Shown piece by piece: positions 13,343 to 20,466 of a stretch of DNA of 47,644 nucleotides. A program made the position numbers and the translations under genes. The notes beneath the pieces were generated by a model. That model worked only from the letters and a program-made list of their open reading frames with translations, searched no databases and had not been told where the DNA came from. Each line of letters starts with the position of its first letter. The first letter of the stretch is position 1. Source of the stretch: a virus; IMG/VR virus record IMGVR_UViG_3300005086_000089, positions 1 through 47,644 of that record, one strand, 5' to 3'.

Positions 13343-14176
13343 TTAATTTATTGCTCTCTTGACGAGCTCTTCTATCTCTCTCTTCTGCTTCTCTCTTTTA
13401 GCAATTTCTTCTTTTGTAAGCTTCCTTTCAGGTTGTATTCCTTTTTTCTCCTTGTACTCAACCCACCTTTGCCCTTCGTCCAGCCAGTCAGGGTATCCGT
13501 TAGATTGTCTTATAAACTTGTCTAAAGTCCATTTATGCTCGTAATAATAATCTTTGTCCTTATAGGCTCTTGCGTATCTAGGGATTGCTATTTTCAGGTT
13601 CTTAAGTTCTTGTGGTTTATCTTTTACCGTCCTAAAAGCTTTTTTTAAAGATTTATTCTGGTAAGTGTGGTTCACAATGTCGTGCTTGTTCCAAAAATCC
13701 ACGAGACCTATATATATATTATTATTATTATTATTATTATTATCTTTATTACTGTATTGTTCCGTTGCTGTTCCGTTGCTGTTCCGTTGCTGTTCCATTG
13801 CTGTTCCGACCTTAGACTTGTCGTAGCCCTCAAGCTGGTATTCGGAGTAGTTACAGATTGTGAAAAGTGTTCCCACCTGAGTGGTTTCTATTTTCACTCT
13901 CTCTTCAGTCACCAATTGATGCACCAATCTTTTTATTTGGCTAACAGATAATTCTTTTTCTGCGTTCCTGTCCAGGTATGCTAAGTCCTTCTGGATGTTA
14001 CGATACGACCTAATAAATTGACCTGGTTTTAATGTTACCCCGTATTTTTTTATCTCACCTTCCGAGTATCTAGCGTTGCCGAGTAAGTAAATAAACAACC
14101 TTAGTTTTTGAGGATGTCTCCATATGTCGCTATTAAATATGTCTCTATCCAACTTGAAAAAACTTGTTTTTCCCAT
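13343..14176 (-). CDS. DnaD-like phage replication initiator (277 aa)
   Basis: The N-terminal winged helix (about residues 1-110) is like phage replisome organisers: FFKLDRDIFNSDIWRHPQKLRLFIYLLGNARYSEG, LKPGQFIRSYRNIQKDLAYL and SVSQIKRLVHQLVTEERV. A low-complexity linker (eight Asn, after a Gln/Asn/Thr-rich segment) is encoded by the iteron and AT-rich tract described separately. The C-terminal helical part (LVDFWNKHDIVNHTYQNKSLKKAF, then HKWTLDKFIRQSNGYPDW) resembles a helicase/ssDNA-binding end. I chose ATG 14176 with AGAGGTG upstream over GTG 14200. It probably binds its own iterons, melts the origin and loads DnaB. Confidence 0.86.
   Translation of the reverse strand: MGKTSFFKLDRDIFNSDIWRHPQKLRLFIYLLGNARYSEGEIKKYGVTLKPGQFIRSYRNIQKDLAYLDRNAEKELSVSQIKRLVHQLVTEERVKIETTQVGTLFTICNYSEYQLEGYDKSKVGTAMEQQRNSNGTATEQYSNKDNNNNNNNNIYIGLVDFWNKHDIVNHTYQNKSLKKAFRTVKDKPQELKNLKIAIPRYARAYKDKDYYYEHKWTLDKFIRQSNGYPDWLDEGQRWVEYKEKKGIQPERKLTKEEIAKREKQKREIEELVKRAIN
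13688..13807. repeat. predicted replication origin: GTTCC iterons and AT-rich tract
   Basis: Five GTTCC cores start at 13759, 13770, 13781, 13792 and 13803, exactly 11 bases apart (unit TGTTCCGTTGC, one copy with A). One more lies at 13688 on the other side of a 50-bp AT-rich tract (13709-13758, only three G/C), which contains (AT)n and (ATT)n runs. An iteron array beside an unwinding tract inside the initiator gene is the lambda-O-type origin arrangement. The 11-bp period cannot be a coding constraint because it rotates through all three frames. Confidence 0.72.
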
Positions 14177-14206
14177 TGGAACACCTCTCTTTCGTATCAC
14201 TCCTTT

Positions 14207-14422
14207 CTATTTTTTATTTTTGAAAAATTCTTTCATGCCAATAGTTTTGCTCATTCCCAAACTTATCATTGTGTCGTAAATTTTTACTGCTAATTCAAAG
14301 CCTGGAGTCTTATTACCGAGTTCAATATTAGTAATATGGTCTCGAGAGCAACCGACCTTTTCAGCAATTTCACGTTGAGAGTATCTTAACTTCTCCCGTT
14401 CGCTTCTCATTACGTTTCTCAT
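14207..14422 (-). CDS. XRE-family repressor or Cro (71 aa)
   Basis: This single-domain HTH protein carries KLRYSQREIAEKVGCSRDHITNIELGNKTPG, the classical Cro/CI pattern of helices 2 and 3. It then has FELAVKIYDTMISLGMSKTIGM. It lacks a cleavage or oligomerisation domain, so it is Cro- or antirepressor-like in size. I chose ATG 14422 with GAGGTGG six bases upstream. An upstream TTG at 14473 is really the -35 of the promoter. It is the first gene of the replication operon and sits behind a palindromic operator overlapping the -10, so autoregulation is likely. Confidence 0.88.
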   Translation of the reverse strand: MRNVMRSEREKLRYSQREIAEKVGCSRDHITNIELGNKTPGFELAVKIYDTMISLGMSKTIGMKEFFKNKK

Positions 14423-14440
14423 AGTCCACCACCTCTCTAT

Positions 14441-14473
14441 TGGTAGACTACCACTATTGTTGCTATTTGTCAA
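14441..14473 (-). promoter_or_regulatory. promoter with overlapping operator palindrome
   Basis: On the - strand the -35 TTGACA (14473-14468) and the -10 TAGTCT (14450-14445) are separated by 17 bases. The sequence TGGTAGACTACCA (14441-14453, + strand reading) is a perfect 6-bp-arm palindrome covering the entire -10. The first codon of the XRE gene is 19 bases downstream. Binding of a dimeric HTH protein here would block RNA polymerase. Confidence 0.75.
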
Positions 14474-14481
14474 CAGAAAAA

Positions 14482-14510
14482 TTAAAAAAAAGGGATAAAA
14501 AATATCCCTT
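14482..14510 (-). terminator. intrinsic terminator ending the structural operon
   Basis: On the - strand AAGGGATA (14510-14503) pairs with TATCCCTT (14497-14490) around TTTTT, and a T-rich tract (complement of 14482-14490) follows. It lies directly after the stop of the last tail gene and directly before the replication promoter, insulating the two leftward blocks. Confidence 0.88.
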
Positions 14511-14514
14511 CATT

Positions 14515-14829
14515 TTATGCCACCCCAAAATCAGGGTCTAGGCTTTTTATTACTTCTATTTCGATAACATCCAACATATCAACATCGCTAGATGAGTCCA
14601 ACATTTTTAATTCAGCTTCGTACTTACCCTGCATTAAAGCCGTTACAGCAGGAGTAAATTTAGCTGTTATAACATTACTTGCTATGGTACAGGTTATTTC
14701 ACTTACCGTACCCTTGTTTTTTCTATAAAAAAGTTTAGCAGAAGCCCCAGACAAGTCAACAGCTTCTCTATCTTCGTTTACAACCGTAAACTCAAGTTCT
14801 AAACTTTCTCCTTGATATATCTTAATCAA
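14515..14829 (-). CDS. BppU-N-like tail or baseplate protein (104 aa)
   Basis: The sequence resembles the N-terminal beta domain of BppU-type baseplate proteins: IKIYQGESLELEFTVVNEDREAVDLSGASAKLFYRKN, then VITAKFTPAVTALMQGKYEAELKML. The start is TTG 14829 with AAAGGATG upstream, overlapping the stop of the preceding gene. It is the last gene before the terminator. BppU domains usually occur in siphophage baseplates, so here it probably caps or anchors a fiber of the short tail. Assignment is by visual pattern, moderately sure. Confidence 0.72.
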   Translation of the reverse strand: MIKIYQGESLELEFTVVNEDREAVDLSGASAKLFYRKNKGTVSEITCTIASNVITAKFTPAVTALMQGKYEAELKMLDSSSDVDMLDVIEIEVIKSLDPDFGVA

Positions 14830-16651
14830 CTTCTATCATCCTTTCATATTTAATATCATTGAGAACTGTCCTATTTGTCTTTGCCTTACGGACAACTTCC
14901 ACTTCATATTTATTATCGTTTATCACTTTAAAACCTATTTTAATACTATTAATAACTTCCGTTTCGTAATCGATATCATTCAATACGACTACTTTATGTT
15001 TGTAAACTGCTTCATATGCGTTTACTACTACTAGTGAATATACATCTATATCAACAAAATCTTCTGCCGACTTAGTTCCTGAAACATTTAAAATTGACTC
15101 TGATAATACAACTACTGACCTATCTGTATCTTTTTGTCCTGATATAGATACAAAACCATCATTTAAGATAGTTATATCGGTGTCTGAGCCTTTTTCTCCA
15201 CTTACCGATACCTGACTATTACAGTCTATGCTTAAGCTACTAGAGACTGTTTTATAAGCCTCCACCTCTACGTTAGAACTAAGGAGTAATAATAAAACTG
15301 GATATATTTTTATTTGACCTGAATAAGCATTGAACCTTATATAGTTAAATCTCTGTCCTGGACTGTCAATTATTTCCCAGTAAGTTTCAGCGTGCTTAGT
15401 ACCAGATACTTCGACATCTGATTCAACATCTATTTCAAGTTCTATCAAACCGTGAGCATTTGCATACGCTTCGCAGTTTATATCTACAGTTCCGCCAGCA
15501 CCCTTAGTACCACTTACTGATATATTTGAATTTTCGTCAATAGAAACAGAGCTGGTAGAATTTCTGTCCCCATCTAAGACACTTATGTCTGATTCAGATT
15601 CTATAATTAAACTGCTGGATGCCGACTTAGTTCCTGAAACACTCGCAGAGGAATTAACGGTTATTAAAGCAACACCACTTGCCGTTACATATCCTACTAC
15701 ATCAACATCAGAATAAATATCTATCGCTAAGTCTGAAGAAGCTCCTTTTTCTCCCTGAACTTCTACAGAACTACTGCTATTTACTTCGATAGAGTCTGAG
15801 CTTGATTTTTTACCATTGACGGTTGTTTGAGCATTATTAGTTATTCCAACATCGGTTGAGGTTGATTTAATTCCCGAAGCTGATACTGAACTTTCAACTT
15901 CAATAGATATGTTAGTACCAACAGAGATACTTCCACTTACCGTTACTAAAACATTACAATCTATTTCCAGGCTATCTGATTTACCTGAAGATACTTCAAC
16001 TTCTACTAAAGATTCTCCAACTACAGCTAAACTATCTAAAGTTGCTTTTTCTCCGTTTACATCTGTATCACTTTCAAAAATTGTTTCTATAGGTGGGCTT
16101 CTACCACCTTTAATACCAGCTGAGCTGACATCTGAGAGTGAAATTATGTTAACATTATCCGTTGCTGTTTTAGCTCCAGTTGCTTCAACACTAGAGTAGG
16201 CTATTATTGTAAGGCTTACAAAAGCTCCCTTATTTCCAGCACTTGTTAAAGCTGAGTATATATCAATCTCAACAGACCCACTTCTAACAAAGAAAACCGT
16301 TCCGACTACACTTGATGTGAAAGTTTCACTTGAAGTTACTGAAATGTATTTGATTACATCTGAGTAAACTGCATCGGTCTTAGTGTTTACGGATGTTACG
16401 GTCAAGTATTTAACTACGTCTGAGTAAACATTATTAGTGTCGGTATTTACAGAGGTTACAGTGAGGAATTTAGTTAATTCAGCTAATATTGAAGCTGTAA
16501 ATGCCTTGCTTGATGTTGCTGAAATATCTCTAATTCTAATACCTGAAACACTTGAACTAAAAGATTGGGAGCTAGTTACAGCCCCCTCAATCTTATTAAA
16601 ATCGCTTACATTGAACCCCGATACATTAAATCTGCTTTTGTTATATTGCAT
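14822..16651 (-). CDS. repeat-rich fibrous tail protein (609 aa)
   Basis: From about residue 150 to 550 the protein is built of near-tandem units of roughly 20-24 residues. The pattern is V-x-[SA/V]-x-G-x-K-[SAG]-x-[SAG]-[STD]-[SLV]-x-I-[ND], for example SVSGTKSASSSLIIES and NISVSGTKGAGGTVDIN. Ser, Thr, Val and Ile dominate and aromatics are rare, typical of an elongated beta-helix or beta-solenoid fiber. The start (QYNKSRFNVSGFNVSDFNKI) also repeats a FNVS element. The C-terminal 60 residues are a separate repeated segment (VLNDIKYE, VINSIKIG). The ATG at 16651 has AAAGGAAGTG upstream. It is probably a host-binding or decoration fiber. Confidence 0.78.
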   Translation of the reverse strand: MQYNKSRFNVSGFNVSDFNKIEGAVTSSQSFSSSVSGIRIRDISATSSKAFTASILAELTKFLTVTSVNTDTNNVYSDVVKYLTVTSVNTKTDAVYSDVIKYISVTSSETFTSSVVGTVFFVRSGSVEIDIYSALTSAGNKGAFVSLTIIAYSSVEATGAKTATDNVNIISLSDVSSAGIKGGRSPPIETIFESDTDVNGEKATLDSLAVVGESLVEVEVSSGKSDSLEIDCNVLVTVSGSISVGTNISIEVESSVSASGIKSTSTDVGITNNAQTTVNGKKSSSDSIEVNSSSSVEVQGEKGASSDLAIDIYSDVDVVGYVTASGVALITVNSSASVSGTKSASSSLIIESESDISVLDGDRNSTSSVSIDENSNISVSGTKGAGGTVDINCEAYANAHGLIELEIDVESDVEVSGTKHAETYWEIIDSPGQRFNYIRFNAYSGQIKIYPVLLLLLSSNVEVEAYKTVSSSLSIDCNSQVSVSGEKGSDTDITILNDGFVSISGQKDTDRSVVVLSESILNVSGTKSAEDFVDIDVYSLVVVNAYEAVYKHKVVVLNDIDYETEVINSIKIGFKVINDNKYEVEVVRKAKTNRTVLNDIKYERMIEVD

Positions 16652-16672
16652 CTAATCACTTCCTTTCAGAAG

Positions 16673-17023
16673 TTACTTAGCTAAATCAACTTTTTTAGCA
16701 ATCTTTTCATTATAAACAGCCTGGTCTATCTTTCCTTCTGCTTTAAGCTCATCTAATACTGTTTTTTTAACCTTTTCTATTGCTTCTTCTGTTTCCATTT
16801 CTTCTTTAGTCAACGGTCTATCTTGATACTCATACCATACTTCCCCAGTCTGAGGATTGCAAAACAGTAAGGTAGACTTACCTACTTGTTGTTGTGGTAT
16901 TGGTACTGAATTAATTGTTATAGACCCTTCCTTTTGTGCTTCTGTTAGAGTTTCTGGTGCAGAATGATAACTTATCACCCTGTGTTTTGTATCTGTTATT
17001 TTTTCAGTTCTTGCTATTGCCAT
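16673..17023 (-). CDS. XkdW-like tail protein (116 aa)
   Basis: The central segment (STLLFCNPQTGEVWYEYQDRPLTKEE) is typical of short proteins located beside phage tail fibers and resembles XkdW-like families: a stretch with TGEVWYEY and a following acidic helix EEMETEEAIEKVKKTVLDELKAEG. The C-terminus is a long Lys/Glu-rich helix, likely coiled. The ATG at 17023 has AAGGAGATGATTTAAA upstream. It probably links a fiber to its partner or chaperones fiber assembly (inference). Confidence 0.68.
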   Translation of the reverse strand: MAIARTEKITDTKHRVISYHSAPETLTEAQKEGSITINSVPIPQQQVGKSTLLFCNPQTGEVWYEYQDRPLTKEEMETEEAIEKVKKTVLDELKAEGKIDQAVYNEKIAKKVDLAK

Positions 17024-17024
17024 T

Positions 17025-18077
17025 TTAAATCATCTCCTTATAATATTTTATTTCGTGAAATAAGTTCTTAATTTGTTTTATGGAATCTTCCTGTCCACCG
17101 AAATACAACTGTTTCCCATCAGGCGATAAAACCGAGTCCACAACATAATCATAAACTTCTTCAAAAGCCCATATTGTTTCTTGTGTTGAAATCTTTAATT
17201 GAATTATTTCGCTAGGAGTCGAAAAATAAAGATATTCACCACAAGGAGAAACATCTACTGTATAATATCCCACCCCTGTTGAATAAGTCCAATCACTACT
17301 CCCATCAGAAGTGTTAATTCGTTTTAAGGAATGACTAGTACCAGAAGATGCTGAGTAAAGATAACTACCGTCAGATGATATTGCTAAGTCTTTAACAAAA
17401 TAAACATGTCCTGTAAAAGTCCACCCAGCACTACCATCTGAAATATTTATTTGTTTAACTGTATAATCCCGGCTTCCTGAATAAACGTAATTACCGTCAG
17501 GCGATACTATTAATGCCTCAACATCATCTGTATGACCCGAAAAAGTCCAGCCTGCACTACCATCTGAGGTGTTAATTTGCCTTATTATCCCAGTCGAAAT
17601 TCCAACATAAACAAAATTATCATCAGGAGATATAGCCAATGACTTAGAAGAACCTTCTCCTGATGCTCCAGTATAAGTCCAACCATTAGCACCAGTTGAA
17701 GCGACAAGTTGTCTTACTATAGGCTGTAATGTCCCTGTGTACTCATCTGTGCCAACATAAATATAATCACCTGAATTTGAAACGGCTATTCCTACATTAG
17801 ACCTAGAAAAAGTAACTGTCCAACCTATACTACCATCAGATGTATCTATCTGCCTTACTATATTATCATTACCACCTGAATAAATATAAGCACCATCTGG
17901 AGATAGACCTAATGAAGAAACGGTATTTGTAGGAGCTGTCTGTACCCAACCTAAATCTGGTACATTAACATTCAGAACAGGAGCATATCTCGTACTCCCT
18001 ACATAAATTGAGCCTAGTTGTTTGTTTACTGGTATATCTAGTTTAGAATTTATTGCTTTCTTAATTATTCCCCACAT
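17025..18077 (-). CDS. seven-bladed beta-propeller adhesin, copy A (350 aa)
   Basis: An N-terminal amphipathic helix of about 28 residues (MWGIIKKAINSKLDIPVNKQ) is followed by seven WD/PQQ-like repeats of about 40 residues. Each has the shape PDGxYxYxGxxDxxVRQIxxSDGSxGWTxTG. The blades can be counted directly and close a seven-bladed propeller. The protein lacks a signal peptide, as expected for a virion protein. It is an adjacent paralogue of the next gene (same anchor helix, same repeats). Tail adhesins with a duplicated propeller probably recognise a cell-surface ligand; binding specificity is unknown. The Shine-Dalgarno is AAAAGGTGGTGAGTTAA. Confidence 0.84.
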   Translation of the reverse strand: MWGIIKKAINSKLDIPVNKQLGSIYVGSTRYAPVLNVNVPDLGWVQTAPTNTVSSLGLSPDGAYIYSGGNDNIVRQIDTSDGSIGWTVTFSRSNVGIAVSNSGDYIYVGTDEYTGTLQPIVRQLVASTGANGWTYTGASGEGSSKSLAISPDDNFVYVGISTGIIRQINTSDGSAGWTFSGHTDDVEALIVSPDGNYVYSGSRDYTVKQINISDGSAGWTFTGHVYFVKDLAISSDGSYLYSASSGTSHSLKRINTSDGSSDWTYSTGVGYYTVDVSPCGEYLYFSTPSEIIQLKISTQETIWAFEEVYDYVVDSVLSPDGKQLYFGGQEDSIKQIKNLFHEIKYYKEMI

Positions 18078-19100
18078 TTAACTCACCACCTTTTGATAGC
18101 CTATTAATTCTGGGAAGATATCTGTTCCCGTTACTGTGTTTATTTGTCTCACTATACCTAAATCTCCACAAGAATAAACGTAATTACCGTCAGGAGAAGT
18201 TGCTACACCAGTGATATCCCCAGTATCTCCTGTATAAGTCCAGATTAAATCTCCGTTAGAGGCATTAAATTTCCTAACTTGTTCAGCTTGTGTTCCTGAA
18301 TAAATATATTGATTATCTTTAGAAATATCTATCCCATAAGTATTACTTTCTTGGGCAAACTCCCAACCTAATGAGCCGTCAGAAGCTAATATTTGCTTTA
18401 AAAAAGTATAGCCACCAACATATATATAAGTGCCGTTAGAAGCTACAGTTATATCTCTCACCGTCCCCTCATTAGTTGGTGAAGTCCAACCGACTAACCC
18501 TGTTGATACCACAATCTGCTTTACCACGTTATTATCATCACCTATATAAACATAAGCACCATCAGGAGACACATTGACCGCATTAATAGGAACGGTACCT
18601 CCTGTATAAGTCCAACCGACTAACCCTGTTGATACAACTATCTGTTTTGATGTGGTATCTTCACTACAAGAATAGACATATTGATTATCAGGAGAAACCA
18701 CTACATTCCCAATCCAGTTTGTATGTTCTGTAAACACCCAACCTGCACTTCCATCTGATGCATCTATTTGCCTTACTGTGTTATCTGCACCCCCTGTATA
18801 AACATATTTCCCATCTGGTGATACTGCTATTGCATATGGCGAAGATGTGGCAGTCCAGCCTTCCTTTCCCGTATCTGCACTTAGTTGTCTAACTGGATTA
18901 TCTGCTACATAAACATATTTTCCATCGGGGGATACCACTAAATCTGAAATATATCCTATTGAATTTTTAAAAGTCCAGCCTTGTCTTTCTGCTACTACTG
19001 GCAAATACTCGTTTCCTGCTTCATCTCTTACTCTACCCAGCTGTTCATTTAAGGGAGTTTCTAACTTATCATTTATTGCTTTCTTTATTTTAGCCCACAT
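18078..19100 (-). CDS. seven-bladed beta-propeller adhesin, copy B (340 aa)
   Basis: I trimmed the start to ATG 19100, two bases past the preceding gene's stop, with GAGGTGG upstream. A longer frame begins 18 codons earlier with a leucine-rich stretch that has no supporting Shine-Dalgarno. The N-terminal anchor MWAKIKKAINDKLETPLNEQ matches copy A, followed by a short linker (GRVRDEAGNEYLPVV) and seven propeller repeats. Within the repeats blades 3 and 4 share an identical KQIVVSTGLVGWT, which shows recent intragenic repeat exchange. It is probably an alternative receptor-binding protein or part of the same heteromeric adhesin. Confidence 0.84.
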   Translation of the reverse strand: MWAKIKKAINDKLETPLNEQLGRVRDEAGNEYLPVVAERQGWTFKNSIGYISDLVVSPDGKYVYVADNPVRQLSADTGKEGWTATSSPYAIAVSPDGKYVYTGGADNTVRQIDASDGSAGWVFTEHTNWIGNVVVSPDNQYVYSCSEDTTSKQIVVSTGLVGWTYTGGTVPINAVNVSPDGAYVYIGDDNNVVKQIVVSTGLVGWTSPTNEGTVRDITVASNGTYIYVGGYTFLKQILASDGSLGWEFAQESNTYGIDISKDNQYIYSGTQAEQVRKFNASNGDLIWTYTGDTGDITGVATSPDGNYVYSCGDLGIVRQINTVTGTDIFPELIGYQKVVS

Positions 19101-19101
19101 A

Positions 19102-19695
19102 TTAAACCACCTCAGAAGTTGTTTCAGTAATATCTCCAGTAGTAGGAGTATCAAATTCTGTAACTATTTTTATGTTGATTGATAGAGCCGAGCAAGTTAT
19201 TGTCTCAGTAATATCTCCAGTAGTAGGAGTATCAAACTCAGTTATCCTAGTTAAATAAGTTGAGTTATCGCTTGATAGCTTTATTGTTTCAGTAATATCT
19301 CCTGTTGTTGGGGAATCAAATTCAGTTACTTTATAATACCCATTAAAAGCTCCCATTCCAGCTGAAGATGTAAGAAGGGAGTTTATAGTATTTATATTTT
19401 CTTTAAATGTTGCAAAATCATACTCTGTAAAATTTCTACCGATGGTAGTTCCACCATCCCAGTTTTGAGCAGTTCCTTGAAAGGCTCTTGTAACGGTTAG
19501 GTCTGAACCTACTTTAGCTGTCATTAAAACCGTTTCAGGGTTAGCTGTTCCACCACCGATAACAAGTATATTTGGAGCATCAGGAATCTTACTAACATCG
19601 GCTACAGTAATTGTAGTAGCCGTGTCAGTAATCCCTGAGCTTATTGTAGTTTGAGGGCTGTTCACCAGCCCGTCATACATTGTAGTTAAATTCAT
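19102..19695 (-). CDS. tail protein with threefold 15-residue repeat (197 aa)
   Basis: The N-terminal half (TTISSGITDTATTITVADVSKIPDAPNILVIGG, then TVTRAFQGTAQNWDGGTTIGR) matches a small carbohydrate-binding-like domain common in phage tail fibers. The C-terminal half has three almost identical copies of TEFD[ST]PTTGDITETI, separated by variable segments (KLSSDNSTYLTR, TCSALSINIKI). The three DNA copies are also nearly identical, so the repeat is either very recent or under homogenisation. The ATG at 19695 has AAGGAAGGTG upstream. Its stop lies just before the propeller B start. Confidence 0.78.
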   Translation of the reverse strand: MNLTTMYDGLVNSPQTTISSGITDTATTITVADVSKIPDAPNILVIGGGTANPETVLMTAKVGSDLTVTRAFQGTAQNWDGGTTIGRNFTEYDFATFKENINTINSLLTSSAGMGAFNGYYKVTEFDSPTTGDITETIKLSSDNSTYLTRITEFDTPTTGDITETITCSALSINIKIVTEFDTPTTGDITETTSEVV

Positions 19696-19710
19696 TTATA
19701 TTCACCTTCC

Positions 19711-20079
19711 TTAACTTAAGGAGATGTCGTAATCCCCTGATGATACTCTGAAAGTATCTCCTGCTGTTACTGTCTTTTGAGTGTCTAAAGCATCTTCCCA
19801 CCAAACAGTCCCACCACTAGAAGCATCCCATAAAGCAACATGGGTTACGGTTACCCCAGGCATACCAGCAAATTCGATGTCGGCATTTGAGGTTATCGCT
19901 CCACTAGAAGCTGTAGTAAAATCTATACTCTGTCTAGCATAAGAGCCACCAGTCACTTCATTTGCTCCTGTACCTGCTGGGTCTGCTGTATGTAAAGACA
20001 AATATAAAGTTGTTGGTTGAATAAAATCTGTGTTGTTAAAAAGCTTATCTAAAAGCTTATTTGCTGAAGCTACTAACAT
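19711..20079 (-). CDS. tail-associated protein of the GGSYARQ family, copy A (122 aa)
   Basis: The sequence LYLSLHTADPAGTGANEVTGGSYARQSIDF is a widespread phage tail-associated module. It is followed by a beta-rich stretch (SSGAITSNADIEFAGMPGVTVTHVALWDA) and a final strand pair (TVTAGDTFRVSSGDYDIS). The ATG at 20079 has AAAGGAGAATTAAT upstream. It is a paralogue of the next upstream gene. Family members occur beside fibers in many podoviruses and siphoviruses; the role may be trimeric fiber attachment. Nothing in the sequence identifies a catalytic function. Confidence 0.8.
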   Translation of the reverse strand: MLVASANKLLDKLFNNTDFIQPTTLYLSLHTADPAGTGANEVTGGSYARQSIDFTTASSGAITSNADIEFAGMPGVTVTHVALWDASSGGTVWWEDALDTQKTVTAGDTFRVSSGDYDISLS

Positions 20080-20097
20080 ATTAATTCTCCTTTCTTA

Positions 20098-20448
20098 TTA
20101 TACGGCATCATTTATTGTGATGGTCGCATTATTTACAGTATAAGTTCCTGCATTAGCAAAAGACTCACTCGTTACAGTATCATCTGCATGAATAGTCCCA
20201 GCTGTTAAGGCTGAGCAAAATCCCACACAAGCTACAGTTGCTCCTGCTGGTACATCAAATACTGGAGCATTACTTATTGATACGCTCCCACCTGATGCAC
20301 TATTGTAAGTTGGAGCTTTTCTCGCATATGAGCCACCAGATATTTCATTTGCTAAACTTGCTGGAGAAGCACTGTGCAAGCTCATATATGGACATTGAGT
20401 TGCCAATTCATCTAACATTAAATTTTTACCACTATCGTTTACTGCCAT
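20098..20448 (-). CDS. tail-associated protein of the GGSYARQ family, copy B (116 aa)
   Basis: This paralogue of copy A shares YMSLHSASPASLANEISGGSYARKAPTY and the same order of beta strands, but is about 35% identical by eye. The C-terminus (GTYTVNNATITINDAV) matches the last strand of copy A. The ATG at 20448 has GAGGAATTAAA upstream. Tandem divergent duplication suggests two attachment modules for different fibers or trimer heterogeneity. No enzyme motif is visible. Confidence 0.8.
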   Translation of the reverse strand: MAVNDSGKNLMLDELATQCPYMSLHSASPASLANEISGGSYARKAPTYNSASGGSVSISNAPVFDVPAGATVACVGFCSALTAGTIHADDTVTSESFANAGTYTVNNATITINDAV

Positions 20449-20466
20449 TTTAATTCCTCACTTTCT

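Noticed and set aside
13759-13807. CRISPR-like reading of the short tandem repeats
   Set aside because: The units are 11 bases with no spacers and lie in coding DNA; they are origin iterons.
14423-14473. N-terminal extension of the XRE gene from TTG 14473
   Set aside because: That TTG is the first three bases of the -35 hexamer; ATG 14422 has the correct Shine-Dalgarno.
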